A stretch of DNA of 12,014 nucleotides. Origin: Brevundimonas sp. (lineage in GTDB: Bacteria > Pseudomonadota > Alphaproteobacteria > Caulobacterales > Caulobacteraceae). A program made the translations under genes and the position numbers. Below are positions 1-7,352 of this stretch, piece by piece. Numbering within the stretch: the stretch's first letter is position 1; each line of letters starts with the position of its first letter. The notes under the pieces are model-generated. The model was not told where the DNA came from, did no database searches, and saw only the letters and a program-made list of their open reading frames with translations. The DNA lies in NCBI RefSeq assembly GCF_031082345.1, contig NZ_JAVHLH010000064.1, positions 1 to 12,014 of the forward strand. The letters run 5' to 3'.

Positions 1-75
1 GCCGACCCGGTCGGTGCGCGCCAGTCGCAGCCGGGCGAACCGCTCCGTCTCCGGCAGCGGCGCCCGGTGGGTCAC
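1..75 (-). CDS. dprA: DNA processing protein DprA, N-terminal fragment
   Basis: Only the first 25 codons are in the window; the gene runs off the left edge. The reading begins at a GTG that overlaps the plsY stop codon (GTGA, 72-75), a typical coupled start. The peptide contains LPETERFARLRLARTDRVG, which resembles the start of DprA/Smf proteins, where an ERLAWLRL-like helix is followed by R...VGP. DprA family proteins bind single-stranded DNA and load RecA during natural transformation. The Rossmann-fold domain that would prove the identity lies outside the window, so the call rests on this short match and on the plsY-dprA gene order that I recall from other alphaproteobacteria. Confidence 0.7.
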   Translation of the reverse strand, partial: MTHRAPLPETERFARLRLARTDRVG

Positions 76-710
76 GCCTTCCCGGCCCCGATGCGCGGCT
101 CGGCCCCCTTGAGCAGGCGGCCGATGTTCTGATGATGCCGCACCCAGATCAGGGCGGCGGTGAAGGCCGCGAGCACGAGAATCGGCGCGGGGGCGGGCAG
201 GCCCAGCGCCGCCAGCGGCAGCAGGGCGTAGAGCGGCGCGGCCGCCGAGGAGACGAGCGCCGCCAGTGAGGAGATCCGGAACAGGGCCGCCACGATCAGC
301 CAGGTCGCCCCGGCCAGCAGCCCCAGCGGCCAGGCCGCCGCCAGCAGCAGGCCGAAGAAGGTCGCCACGCCCTTGCCGCCCTTGAAGCCTAGCCAGACGG
401 GGAACAGGTGGCCGAGGAAGGCCGCCCCGCCGGCGATCGCCCCCGCGACCTCGCTGTCGAACAGTTCCCGCGCGATCAGCAGCGCCACGGCGCCCTTGCC
501 GGCGTCCAGGATCAGGGTGGCGATGGCCAGGTCCTTGCGGCCGGTGCGCAGCACATTGGTCGCGCCGATATTGCCCGAGCCGATGGCGCGCACGTCCTCG
601 CCGGTCACCACGCGGGTCAGGATCACCCCGAACGGGATGGAGCCCAGCAGATAGCCGCCCGCGGCCACCAGCGCGAGCGTCCCCAGGGCCGGGCCGACCA
701 GATCCTGCAA
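72..710 (-). CDS. plsY: acyl-phosphate:glycerol-3-phosphate acyltransferase PlsY
   Basis: PlsY is the inner-membrane enzyme that moves an acyl group from acyl-phosphate to position 1 of glycerol-3-phosphate, the first step of phospholipid synthesis. The 212-residue protein has the usual length and the three family signatures: GSIPFG (residues 23-28), GSGNIGATN (44-52) and the glycine-rich GFKGGKGVAT loop (108-117), which binds substrate phosphate. Hydrophobic stretches near 8-32, 62-80, 88-106, 112-130, 132-165 and 170-190 fit a multi-pass membrane protein. The start is a TTG: an in-frame TAA, the pyrC stop, lies 15 bases upstream, and an AGGGGAG ribosome site sits 8 bases before the TTG. It follows pyrC closely and overlaps dprA by GTGA, so it is part of the minus-strand operon. 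Function is secure; the TTG start is likely. Confidence 0.95.
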   Translation of the reverse strand: MQDLVGPALGTLALVAAGGYLLGSIPFGVILTRVVTGEDVRAIGSGNIGATNVLRTGRKDLAIATLILDAGKGAVALLIARELFDSEVAGAIAGGAAFLGHLFPVWLGFKGGKGVATFFGLLLAAAWPLGLLAGATWLIVAALFRISSLAALVSSAAAPLYALLPLAALGLPAPAPILVLAAFTAALIWVRHHQNIGRLLKGAEPRIGAGKA

Positions 711-718
711 GTGATTCG

Positions 719-725
719 CTCCCCT
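719..725 (-). promoter_or_regulatory. ribosome binding site of plsY
   Basis: AGGGGAG on the minus strand lies 8 bases before the TTG at 710-708 and one base after the pyrC stop codon. It decides the start of plsY, because no ATG or GTG lies between the pyrC stop and the TTG in this frame. Confidence 0.7.
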
Positions 726-2027
726 TTAGCGTGCGTCGTGGACGATGCGTCCGCCGACGACGGTGAGCAAGACCTTCCCTTGCAGACGGCGTCCGTCGAA
801 GGGCGAGTTCTTCGACTTGGACTTCAGCGCATCGGCGTCAATGACCACCGGCGCGCCGGGATCGAACAGGATCAGATCGGCGGGCGCATCGGCGGACAAC
901 TCCCCCGCCTCCAGCCCCAGCAGGGTCGCCGGGCCGTGGGTCAGGGGGCGCAGCACGTCCAGCAGGTCCAGTCCGTCCTCGTGGTGCAGCGACAGCGCCG
1001 CCGGCAGCAGGGTTTCCAGACCCACGGCGCCCGGCGCCGCCTCGGCGAACGGCCGGCGCTTGTCCTCGGCCGGGGCCGGGGCGTGGGCGCTGGTGATGGC
1101 GTCGATCAGCCCGTCGCGCACCGCCTCGATCAGGGCCTGCCGGTCGCTCTCGGGCCGCAACGGCGGGTCCATCCGGTAGAAGGTCCGATAGTCGCCGATG
1201 TCGATCTCGTTGAAGCACAGGTGGTTGATCGACACCGAGGCCGCCACCTCCAGCCCCCTGGCCCGGGCCCGCGCCAGCGTCTCCAGCGCGCCCTCGGTCG
1301 AGATCTGGTCGACCAGGAACCGCGCCCCGGTCTGCTCGACCAGCGCCAGGTCGCGCTCCAGCTGGATGCGTTCCGCTATGGCGGGCACGGAAGCGAGGCC
1401 GAGCCGCGTCGCCAGTTCGCCCGAGGTCGCGACCGCCCCCTCGCTCAGCCACGGATCGGCCGGCCGGCACGAGATCAGGGCGTTGAACGCCGCCGCATAG
1501 CTCATGACCCGCTGCAGCATCCGGCTGTCGGCGATGACCCGGTCGACGTCGGTGAAATACAGCGCCCGGGCCTCGTCCATCAGGCCGATTTCGGCCATCC
1601 GTTTGCCGTCGCGTCCCTGGGTCGCCGCTCCCGCCGCCCGGACGTTGACCAGCCCCAGCGCCGCGCCGCGCCGCTGGATGAATTCGATCATCGCCGGGTC
1701 GTCGATGGCCGGATCGGTGTCCGGCTGGATGACGATCGTGGTCACCCCGCCCGCCGCCGCCGACAGCGAGGCCGACTTCAGCGTCTCCTTGGGCTCGGCC
1801 CCCGGTTCGCCGGTCTTGACCCGGATGTCGATCAGGCCGGGCGACAGGCACAACCCGCCCGCGTCGACGACCTCGAGGCCCGCCGGCGCTGCGGCTCCCG
1901 CGCCGTGAATGACCTCGACGATCCGGCCGTCCTCGACCAGCACCGCGCCGGGGCCGTCGTAGTCGCTCGCCGCATCCAGCAGCCGCGCGTTCAGGATGGC
2001 CAGGGTCCTGGCGCCAGGCGCGCTCAT
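726..2027 (-). CDS. pyrC: dihydroorotase-like protein, probably non-catalytic (PyrC'/PyrX type)
   Basis: This 433-residue amidohydrolase-fold protein follows pyrB with an ATGA overlap (2024-2027). Family marks are visible: SPGLID (62-67), GEPGAE (73-78), an [10 protein letters not shown] stretch (90-99), [10 protein letters not shown] (287-296), [13 protein letters not shown] (335-347) and SPFDGR (408-413) near the end. However, the metal-binding HxH of active dihydroorotases is RVK here (R69, K71); the His of HxST is Q241 (QIST); the first His of PHHL is N268 (INHL); and the catalytic Asp of TDHAPH is A314, with A318 in place of its last His (SAHAPA). The substrate motif PNT is PDT. It is therefore unlikely to bind zinc or make dihydroorotate. 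Inactive homologues in other bacteria, for example Pseudomonas PyrC', hold aspartate carbamoyltransferase in a complex, and the pyrB coupling supports that role. A true dihydroorotase should be encoded elsewhere. Databases may still label this gene pyrC. Confidence 0.88.
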   Translation of the reverse strand: MSAPGARTLAILNARLLDAASDYDGPGAVLVEDGRIVEVIHGAGAAAPAGLEVVDAGGLCLSPGLIDIRVKTGEPGAEPKETLKSASLSAAAGGVTTIVIQPDTDPAIDDPAMIEFIQRRGAALGLVNVRAAGAATQGRDGKRMAEIGLMDEARALYFTDVDRVIADSRMLQRVMSYAAAFNALISCRPADPWLSEGAVATSGELATRLGLASVPAIAERIQLERDLALVEQTGARFLVDQISTEGALETLARARARGLEVAASVSINHLCFNEIDIGDYRTFYRMDPPLRPESDRQALIEAVRDGLIDAITSAHAPAPAEDKRRPFAEAAPGAVGLETLLPAALSLHHEDGLDLLDVLRPLTHGPATLLGLEAGELSADAPADLILFDPGAPVVIDADALKSKSKNSPFDGRRLQGKVLLTVVGGRIVHDAR

Positions 2028-3007
2028 GCCTCGCCTCCCTCGCGCCGCGCCGACAGGGCCGCCAGCACCGCCATCCGCGCCGCCACCCCCATCTCGACCT
2101 GATCCTGGATCAGCGACACGGTCAGGTCGTCGGCCACGTCCGAGTCGATCTCCACGCCCCGGTTCATCGGCCCCGGATGCATCACCTTGGCGCCCGGCTT
2201 GGCCCAGGCCAGCTTTTCCCGGTCGAGGCCCCAGAAACGGAAATACTCGCGGGTCGAGGGCACCAGCGCCCCCTCCATCCGCTCCAGCTGCAGACGCAGC
2301 ATCATCACCACATCGACGCCCTGCAGCCCCTCGCGCATGTCGTGGAACACCTCGCAGCCCCAGCGGTCGGCGTCGCCCGGGACCAGCGTCGGCGGCCCGA
2401 TCAGCCGCACCCGCGCGCCCATCATCGACAGCAGGGCCACATTCGACCGCGCCACCCGGCTGTGGGCGATGTCGCCACAGATGGCCACGCACAGCCCGCC
2501 GACGTCGCCGAACGCCCGCCGCAGGCTCAGCATGTCCAGCAGCGCCTGGGTCGGATGCTCGTGGCGCCCGTCGCCGGCGTTGATCACGGCGCAGCCGACC
2601 TTCTGCGACAGCAGGGCCGCCGCGCCCGAGGCGCCGTGGCGCACCACCAGCACGTCCGGCTTCATCGCGTTCAGGGTCGCCGCCGTGTCGATCAGGGTCT
2701 CGCCCTTGGCCGTCGACGAGGTGCGGGGCGACAGCGCCGTCACGTCTGCACCCAGCCGTTTGGCCGCGATCTCGAACGAGGCGCTGGTCCGGGTCGAATT
2801 CTCGAAGAACAGATTCATGACCGTGCGCCCGCGCATCAGGTCCAGCGACTTCGACGATTGCCGGTTGAAGTCGACGAAGGCGTCGGCGAGGTCCAGCAAC
2901 GGTGGGACGGTCGCGGCGTTCAGATCGCCTGCGGACAGGAAATGGTCGCGGGGGAACGGCGCCAGCCGCTCGTGGATCAGGTCGGTGACGGCGGCGGGCT
3001 GGGTCAT
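2024..3007 (-). CDS. pyrB: aspartate carbamoyltransferase catalytic subunit
   Basis: PyrB joins carbamoyl phosphate and L-aspartate to form carbamoyl-aspartate, the first committed step of pyrimidine synthesis in the cytosol. The 327-residue protein has the carbamoyl-phosphate site [13 protein letters not shown] (67-79, STRT at 71-74), the mobile-loop STAKGET (98-104, K100), VVRH (121-124), HPTQALLD (151-158), an R-x-Q-LERM-like segment (LRLQLERM) in the aspartate domain and [11 protein letters not shown] near the end. All catalytic residues I could check are present. The start is the ATG at 3007; it has no clear Shine-Dalgarno and lies 23 bases after the upstream transporter gene, so translation may depend on coupling. 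The last codons overlap the start of the dihydroorotase-like gene, its likely partner in an ATCase-pseudodihydroorotase complex. No pyrI regulatory subunit gene is visible. Confidence 0.96.
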   Translation of the reverse strand: MTQPAAVTDLIHERLAPFPRDHFLSAGDLNAATVPPLLDLADAFVDFNRQSSKSLDLMRGRTVMNLFFENSTRTSASFEIAAKRLGADVTALSPRTSSTAKGETLIDTAATLNAMKPDVLVVRHGASGAAALLSQKVGCAVINAGDGRHEHPTQALLDMLSLRRAFGDVGGLCVAICGDIAHSRVARSNVALLSMMGARVRLIGPPTLVPGDADRWGCEVFHDMREGLQGVDVVMMLRLQLERMEGALVPSTREYFRFWGLDREKLAWAKPGAKVMHPGPMNRGVEIDSDVADDLTVSLIQDQVEMGVAARMAVLAALSARREGGEA

Positions 3008-3030
3008 CGAGGCCCGGCTATAGGGCGGAC

Positions 3031-3951
3031 TCACAGGAAACGGAAGGCCGCGAGCAGCAACGGGATGGTGGCGGCGCTGGCGACGGTGGTGAAAGCGACC
3101 ACTCCGGCCATTAGCGGCGCGTCCCCGCCCATCTGCCGCGCCAGCACGTAGGAAGCCGCCGCTCCGGGCGCCGCGCCGGCCAGCAGGGCGATCCCCTGCG
3201 CCGTCCGGTCGCCGCCCAGCCAGCCGCAGACATAGAACATCGCCACCGGCAGGATCAGCAGCTTGATCGCCGAAATGGTGAGGATCAGCACGGGCCGCGC
3301 GGCCGCATAGCGGAAACTCAGCCCCGCCCCGGCCGTGATCAGGCCCAGGGCGATCGCCCCCGGTCCCATCATCGCGAACACGCCCTCCATCAGCGGATGC
3401 GGCTCCAGCCCGCCGAGGTTCAGCATCGCCCCGACGCCGCAGGCCCAGATGATCGGATTGCGCGCCAGCGAGCGCAGCGCCAGTCGCCAGCCGCCGCCCT
3501 GGCCCGCGCCCCATCTCGCCAGCGCCAGCACGCAGATCACGTTCAGCGCCGGGGCCAGCACCCCGAACGCCACCGCCGCCGTGCCCAGACCCGCGGGACC
3601 GAACACCGCCCCCGCGACCGGCAGGAAGACGAAGCCGTTCCAGCGGATCACGCCCTGGAACACGCTGGTGAAGCCGGGGTCGCTGACCTTGATCAGCGGC
3701 TTGGCGGCCAGCGTCAGTCCGGCGACCACGAACGACACTCCGATGGTGCTCAGCGCCACCGGTCCCGCCGTGCCGGCGCTGAAGTCCGCGCCCCACACCG
3801 CCGGCACGAGAAAGGCCGGGTAGAAGATGAAATAGGTCAGCCGCTCGACCGCCCGCCAGCCGTCGTCGGCCAGCAGCCCGCGCACCTTCAGGCCCCAGCC
3901 CAGCGCGATCATGGCGAACACCGGCACGATCCCGGCGAGCAGTCCGTTCAT
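3031..3951 (-). CDS. AEC family (auxin efflux carrier-like) transporter
   Basis: This is a 306-residue, very hydrophobic protein with about nine or ten membrane segments and a middle hydrophilic stretch, the two-times-five layout of the AEC/BART superfamily. Features include the opening [19 protein letters not shown] (residues 7-25), a polar-aromatic [14 protein letters not shown] segment in the first half, [16 protein letters not shown] before the second half and a C-terminal stretch with [18 protein letters not shown], all resembling bacterial AEC proteins. These export or import small organic acids and related compounds, but the substrate cannot be read from sequence. The ATG at 3951 overlaps the ruvX stop (ATGA). 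Its position between ruvX and pyrB may be simple operon packing; a link to pyrimidine intermediates would be speculation. Confidence 0.85.
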   Translation of the reverse strand: MNGLLAGIVPVFAMIALGWGLKVRGLLADDGWRAVERLTYFIFYPAFLVPAVWGADFSAGTAGPVALSTIGVSFVVAGLTLAAKPLIKVSDPGFTSVFQGVIRWNGFVFLPVAGAVFGPAGLGTAAVAFGVLAPALNVICVLALARWGAGQGGGWRLALRSLARNPIIWACGVGAMLNLGGLEPHPLMEGVFAMMGPGAIALGLITAGAGLSFRYAAARPVLILTISAIKLLILPVAMFYVCGWLGGDRTAQGIALLAGAAPGAAASYVLARQMGGDAPLMAGVVAFTTVASAATIPLLLAAFRFL

Positions 3952-4415
3952 CGGGCGGCGGCGTCCCTCAGCCGGTCGAGCGCCCCCTGCAGGATCCACG
4001 CGGCCGCCGTCCGGTCGACCACATTGGCCCGCCGCTTGCGATTCAGGTCCAGCTCCTCGATCAGGAACCGTTCCACCGCGCTGGTCGACAGCCGCTCATC
4101 CTGGAAGGCGCACGGCACGGCGCGCAGGCGCTGCAGATTGCGCGCGAAGGCGCGGCACGACTGGGCCCGCGGCCCCTCCGTGCCGTCCATGTTCAGCGGC
4201 AGGCCGATCACCAGCCCCGACGCCTTGCGCCCGTCCATCACCTTCAGCACCGCCTCGGCGTCGTCGGTGAATTTCGTCTTGCGGATCAGCACCAGCGGGC
4301 TGGCGATCATCCGCGTGGCGTCCGACGCGGCCACGCCGATGGTCTTCTCGCCGAGATCCAGCCCCAGCCATGGCGTGCCCGGGGGTGTGGAGGCGGCGAG
4401 TTGTTCCAGGGTCAT
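3948..4415 (-). CDS. ruvX: Holliday junction resolvase-like protein RuvX/YqgF
   Basis: This is a 155-residue RNase H-fold nuclease of the YqgF family. Such proteins are proposed to act in recombination and in processing the 5' end of pre-16S rRNA. Seen motifs are [15 protein letters not shown] (18-32) with the first catalytic Asp at D20, [10 protein letters not shown] (69-78), FQDERLST (104-111) and [11 protein letters not shown] (132-142) with D134. The length fits the family. ATG at 4415 is chosen because it places the catalytic strand about 17 residues in; a GTG two codons upstream (4424-4422) is an alternative. It is the first gene of the minus-strand unit and overlaps the transporter gene by ATGA. 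The adjacent 85-base gap to the divergent lipoprotein gene is where the operon promoter should be. Confidence 0.93.
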   Translation of the reverse strand: MTLEQLAASTPPGTPWLGLDLGEKTIGVAASDATRMIASPLVLIRKTKFTDDAEAVLKVMDGRKASGLVIGLPLNMDGTEGPRAQSCRAFARNLQRLRAVPCAFQDERLSTSAVERFLIEELDLNRKRRANVVDRTAAAWILQGALDRLRDAAAR

Positions 4416-4453
4416 GACGGTCACGGCCTGCCGGTAGGACTGGCGCGAGCCCG

Positions 4454-4459
4454 AGTCAA
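4454..4459 (-). promoter_or_regulatory. possible -35 element of the ruvX-pyrBC operon
   Basis: TTGACT on the minus strand lies about 40 bases before the ruvX ATG, in the gap between divergent genes. A convincing -10 hexamer is not seen at normal spacing (the best is a poor TACCGG-like sequence), so this is weak evidence for a promoter that must lie in or near the 4416-4500 gap if ruvX is the first gene. Confidence 0.25.
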
Positions 4460-4485
4460 AGTGCAAAGCTTCGCGGGCGTTTGAC

Positions 4486-4493
4486 GAGGAGGG
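4486..4493 (+). promoter_or_regulatory. strong ribosome binding site of the lipoprotein gene
   Basis: A GAGGAGGG purine run ends 7 bases before the ATG at 4501. It supports the lipoprotein start and marks it as independently translated. Confidence 0.75.
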
Positions 4494-4500
4494 TCGTCCG

Positions 4501-5025
4501 ATGAAGCCGCTTCTGTTCCTCACCGCCCTGGTCGGGCTCGCCGCCTGCGATTCCGGGGTCGAAACCCGCAAGGAGGCGGTGCCCCCGGCCGAGCAGCCGG
4601 CGCCGGTCGCCGCCGTCGCGCCGCTGGCCGCCTCGGGCCCCGCCGTCACGCTCCAGCCCGAAACCGACGCCGCCCTGCAGTCGGCCGCCGCCGTGGTCCG
4701 CCTCGACGAGCTGGCGGGGCAGGGACCGCTTGCCGCCAAACTGTTCGGCACGGCCGGCGGAGACCCGGCCATGAACGGCCTCTACACCCACGTGGCCTTC
4801 TTCCAGGGCGCGGCGGACGGCTGGCGGGTGTTCCGCATCGGCGACGTGCTCGACTACCGGATCCTGTCGCAGCGGGCCGGCCGGGTCGATCTGGAGCTGG
4901 AGGAAAGCATGATGGACGAGGCGTCCGGCCGGATCGGCAGCCGCACCCGCCGGGTCATCGTCGGCTGGCCCATCGCCGCCGACGGCTCGCCCCCGGCCGA
5001 GGTCACGGTCACGCCGGCGCAATAG
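4501..5025 (+). CDS. predicted lipoprotein of unknown function
   Basis: I do not recognise this 174-residue protein. It opens with a short lysine, a hydrophobic core and the lipobox LAAC, with Cys16 as the predicted lipidation site (MKPLLFLTALVGLAAC), so it should be anchored in a membrane facing the periplasm. Asp17 follows the Cys; in enterobacteria this retains lipoproteins in the inner membrane, which may not hold here. Residues 20-55 are rich in Pro, Ala and Glu and look like a flexible linker. The rest (about 55-168) looks folded, mixing helix (AALQSAAAVVRLDELA) with likely strands (WRVFRIGDVLDYRIL, RRVIVGWPI). No catalytic motif is evident. The gene is preceded by a strong ribosome site and followed by a 98-base gap before gatC. 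It is probably transcribed alone or with gatCA; its codon use matches its neighbours. Confidence 0.8.
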   Translation: MKPLLFLTALVGLAACDSGVETRKEAVPPAEQPAPVAAVAPLAASGPAVTLQPETDAALQSAAAVVRLDELAGQGPLAAKLFGTAGGDPAMNGLYTHVAFFQGAADGWRVFRIGDVLDYRILSQRAGRVDLELEESMMDEASGRIGSRTRRVIVGWPIAADGSPPAEVTVTPAQ

Positions 5026-5048
5026 CGCCCGCCGCGACGTCTGAATCC

Positions 5049-5077
5049 TTGTGAAAGCGGGACCGGAACGCTAATCC
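5049..5077 (+). promoter_or_regulatory. candidate promoter of the gatCA operon
   Basis: TTGTGAA (5049-5055) and GCTAATCC (5070-5077) are separated by 14 bases. This partly fits the Caulobacter housekeeping promoter pattern (TTGACGS, 10-14 bases, GCTANAWC). The -10 part overlaps an inverted repeat, GCGGGA (5057-5062) and TCCCGC (5075-5080), which could instead be a weak hairpin after the lipoprotein gene or an operator. The site is about 47 bases before the gatC start. This is a pattern match only. Confidence 0.35.
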
Positions 5078-5123
5078 CGCCCGTTCTGGTTTCCGCCAGG
5101 ACCTCATAACTGTGGAGGGCCGC

Positions 5124-5411
5124 ATGGCCATCGACGCCGCGACCGTGCGCCGGGTGGCGCACCTCGCCCGCATCAAGACCCCGGAAGACCGGCTGGAGCC
5201 GCTCGCCGCCGAGCTGAACGGCATCCTCGCCTGGATCGAGCAGCTCAACGAGGTCGACGTCACGGGCGTCGAGCCGATGACCTCCAACGTCCACCAGCCC
5301 CTGCGCCTGCGCGACGACGTCGTCACCGACGGGAACAAGGTCGCCGACGTCCTGTCCAATGCGCCGCGCTCCGCCGACGGCTTCTTCGTCGTGCCCAAGG
5401 TGGTCGAATAG
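5124..5411 (+). CDS. gatC: Asp-tRNA(Asn)/Glu-tRNA(Gln) amidotransferase subunit GatC
   Basis: GatC is the small scaffold subunit that wraps around GatA and GatB and stabilises the amidotransferase. The 95-residue product has the usual length and pattern: [17 protein letters not shown] at the start, a middle helix with [13 protein letters not shown], then VEPMTS and a C-terminal RDDVV...[16 protein letters not shown]. The ATG at 5124 is preferred over an in-frame GTG at 5112 because the GGAGGG at 5114-5119 then sits at proper ribosome-site distance and because homologues start at this point. It ends one base before the gatA start, so the two are surely cotranscribed. Confidence 0.95.
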   Translation: MAIDAATVRRVAHLARIKTPEDRLEPLAAELNGILAWIEQLNEVDVTGVEPMTSNVHQPLRLRDDVVTDGNKVADVLSNAPRSADGFFVVPKVVE

Positions 5412-5412
5412 A

Positions 5413-6891
5413 ATGTCCGACCTGACCAAGCTCACGCTGAAAGCGGCCCTCGACGGCCTCAAGGCCCGCGACTTCTCCTCGGAGGAGATCACGAAAGCCT
5501 TCGTCGCCAACATCGACGCCGCCAATCCGCGCCTGAACGCCTATGTCGTCCAGACCACGGACAAGGCCCTCGAAATGGCCCGCGCCTCCGACGCCCGGCT
5601 GGCCAAGGGGGAGGGCGGCGCCCTCGAAGGCGCGCCGCTGGGGATCAAGGACCTGTTCTGCACCGACGGCGTCCAGACCACCGCCGGCTCCAACATGCTG
5701 CGCGGCTTCGTTCCGCCCTATGAGTCCACCGTCACCGCCAACCTGTGGCGCGACGGCGCGGTCATGCTGGGCAAGCTCAACATGGACGAGTTCGCCATGG
5801 GCTCGTCGAACGAGACCAGCGCCTTCGGTCCCGTCGTCAATCCGTGGAAGTCCAGCGCCTCCAACGCCGACCTGACCCCCGGCGGCAGCTCCGGCGGCTC
5901 GGCGTCTGCCGTCGCCGGCGACCTCTGCCTGGCCGCCACCGCCTCGGACACCGGCGGCTCGATCCGCCAGCCCGCCGCCTTCACCGGCACGGTCGGGGTC
6001 AAACCCACCTACGGCCGCGCCAGCCGCTTCGGCATGGTCGCCTTCGCCAGTTCGCTGGATCAGGCCGGCCCGATCGCGAAGACGGTCGAGGACGCCGCCA
6101 TCCTGCTGCGTTCGATGTGCTCCTTCGACCCGAAGGACTCCACCAGCCTCGACGTCGAGACCCCCGACTGGACCCGATCCCTGAACAAGGGCGTCCGCGG
6201 CCTGCGCATCGGCGTGCCGAAGGAATACGTCGTCGACGGCATGCCCGCCGAGATCCAGGCCCTGTGGGACCAGGGCGTGGCCTGGCTCAAGGCCGGCGGC
6301 GCCGAGATCGTCGAGATCAGCCTGCCGCACACCAAATACGCCCTGCCGGCCTATTACATCATCGCTCCGGCCGAGGCCTCGTCCAACCTGGCCCGCTACG
6401 ACGGCATGCGCTTCGGCCACCGCGCCGAGGGCGCGACCTCGCTGACCGACCTCTACGAGACCAGCCGCGCCGAGGGCTTCGGCAAGGAGGTCCAGCGCCG
6501 CCTGACCATCGGCGCCTACGTCCTGTCGGCCGGATTCTACGACGCCTACTACGTCCGCGCCCTCAAGGTCCGCCGCCGCATCGCCATGGATTTCGACGCC
6601 GTCTGGGACCGCGTCGACGCCATCCTCACACCCTCCACCCCCTCGGCCGCCTTCGCCCTCGGCGACCGGCAGGTCGACCCGCTGCAGATGTATCTGAACG
6701 ACATCTTCACCGTCACCGCCAACCTCGCCGGCCTGCCCGGCATCTCCGTCCCCGCCGGCCTCGACAAGGGCGGCCTGCCGCTCGGCCTCCAGGTCATCGG
6801 CAAGGCGCTGGACGAGGCGACCGTGTTCCAGGTCGCCAGCGCGCTGGAAGACGCGGCGGGGTTCGTCGCGAAACCGGAGAAGTGGTGGTGA
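5413..6891 (+). CDS. gatA: Asp-tRNA(Asn)/Glu-tRNA(Gln) amidotransferase subunit GatA
   Basis: GatA is the glutaminase subunit: it releases ammonia from glutamine and passes it through a tunnel to GatB. The 492-residue amidase-signature protein keeps the Ser-cisSer-Lys triad: K79 in PLGIKDLF (75-82), S159 in [13 protein letters not shown] (155-167) and the nucleophile S183 in [11 protein letters not shown] (178-188). Other family segments are [14 protein letters not shown] (121-134) and [14 protein letters not shown]. The ATG at 5413 lies one base after the gatC stop and gives the typical MSDLTKLTL opening. The final codons (TGG TGG TGA) contain the GTG start of the next gene, and GGAGA at 6876-6880 serves as its ribosome site. 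Unlike the common gatC-gatA-gatB order, a foreign-looking gene follows before gatB. Confidence 0.98.
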   Translation: MSDLTKLTLKAALDGLKARDFSSEEITKAFVANIDAANPRLNAYVVQTTDKALEMARASDARLAKGEGGALEGAPLGIKDLFCTDGVQTTAGSNMLRGFVPPYESTVTANLWRDGAVMLGKLNMDEFAMGSSNETSAFGPVVNPWKSSASNADLTPGGSSGGSASAVAGDLCLAATASDTGGSIRQPAAFTGTVGVKPTYGRASRFGMVAFASSLDQAGPIAKTVEDAAILLRSMCSFDPKDSTSLDVETPDWTRSLNKGVRGLRIGVPKEYVVDGMPAEIQALWDQGVAWLKAGGAEIVEISLPHTKYALPAYYIIAPAEASSNLARYDGMRFGHRAEGATSLTDLYETSRAEGFGKEVQRRLTIGAYVLSAGFYDAYYVRALKVRRRIAMDFDAVWDRVDAILTPSTPSAAFALGDRQVDPLQMYLNDIFTVTANLAGLPGISVPAGLDKGGLPLGLQVIGKALDEATVFQVASALEDAAGFVAKPEKWW

Positions 6892-7352
6892 CCACTCAGG
6901 CGTGGTGGGCGGGCGCGAAGGCGCAAATCGGCCGCTTCACCGACTTGGCCCTTGATGGCGGAGATGAAAAAACGCGGCTGGGCGACTTGGCTGTGGCGCT
7001 GGATTCTCTAGTCGCCACCTACAACACCGCGCCCCTGACTGAGCCGGGCGAGGATGATCTGCCGCCAGAGGCCGAGTTTCACCCGAGCTATGATCGGATC
7101 GGGGCAGCCTATCCCGAACTTGGCTACTACGCCGATGTTGACCCAATTTTTGCCGAACGCTCTGAACCGCTTTTGGCTGACGCCATCGATGACTTGATGG
7201 ACATCTGTCGCGACCTCGCAGAAGCGAAATGGCGCGCGGAGAATGTCAGCGTCGAAGACGCCGCTTGGCATTTTCGGTTCTCCTACCAAATCCACTGGGG
7301 CAAGCATCTCCACCGCCTCAGAACGCATCTTCACTGGAAGCTCTATGACTGA
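6888..7352 (+). CDS. DUF5063-like protein inserted between gatA and gatB
   Basis: This 154-residue soluble acidic protein has no catalytic motif I recognise. The second half fits what I recall of the DUF5063 pattern: [10 protein letters not shown] (101-110), a spacer, then [18 protein letters not shown] (124-141) and a final HLHWKL, with conserved W, F, H-W-G and H positions. The family has no established function that I know of. The first half carries an Asp/Glu-Pro-rich loop (51-66). The start is probably the GTG at 6888, which overlaps the gatA stop (GTGA) with GGAGA 7 bases before it; GTGs at 6882 and 6885 are alternatives. The end overlaps the gatB start (ATGACTGA). G+C is about 59% over six lines counted by hand, against 67-75% in sample lines of gatA and gatB, and A/T-ending codons are frequent. 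The overlaps suggest it is translated with the amidotransferase; the composition suggests later arrival. Confidence 0.85.
   Translation: MTTQAWWAGAKAQIGRFTDLALDGGDEKTRLGDLAVALDSLVATYNTAPLTEPGEDDLPPEAEFHPSYDRIGAAYPELGYYADVDPIFAERSEPLLADAIDDLMDICRDLAEAKWRAENVSVEDAAWHFRFSYQIHWGKHLHRLRTHLHWKLYD

Noticed and set aside
408..2102. Plus-strand open frame of 564 codons across plsY and pyrC
   Set aside because: It is antisense to two well-supported genes, has a low-complexity Gln/Arg/Asp/Gly-rich translation and no family motif; long antisense open frames are normal in DNA this GC-rich.
2028..2492. Upstream extension of the pyrC frame into pyrB
   Set aside because: This part overlaps pyrB in another frame and its translation is low-complexity; the ATG at 2027 overlapping the pyrB stop is the natural start.
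4416..4772. Upstream extension of the ruvX frame under the lipoprotein gene
   Set aside because: RuvX proteins start close to the GLDLG strand; the extension is antisense to the lipoprotein gene and has no conserved features.
5057..5080. Terminator between the lipoprotein gene and gatC
   Set aside because: The stem is only 6 base pairs with a 12-base loop and no T run follows, so it is not a convincing intrinsic terminator; noted instead with the candidate promoter.
5112..5123. GTG start for gatC giving four extra residues
   Set aside because: It would bury the GGAGGG ribosome site inside the coding region; the ATG at 5124 fits family starts.
5323..6420. Minus-strand open frame of 365 codons opposite gatA
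   Set aside because: Antisense to a secure gene with a Gly/Ala/Asp-biased composition and no family features.
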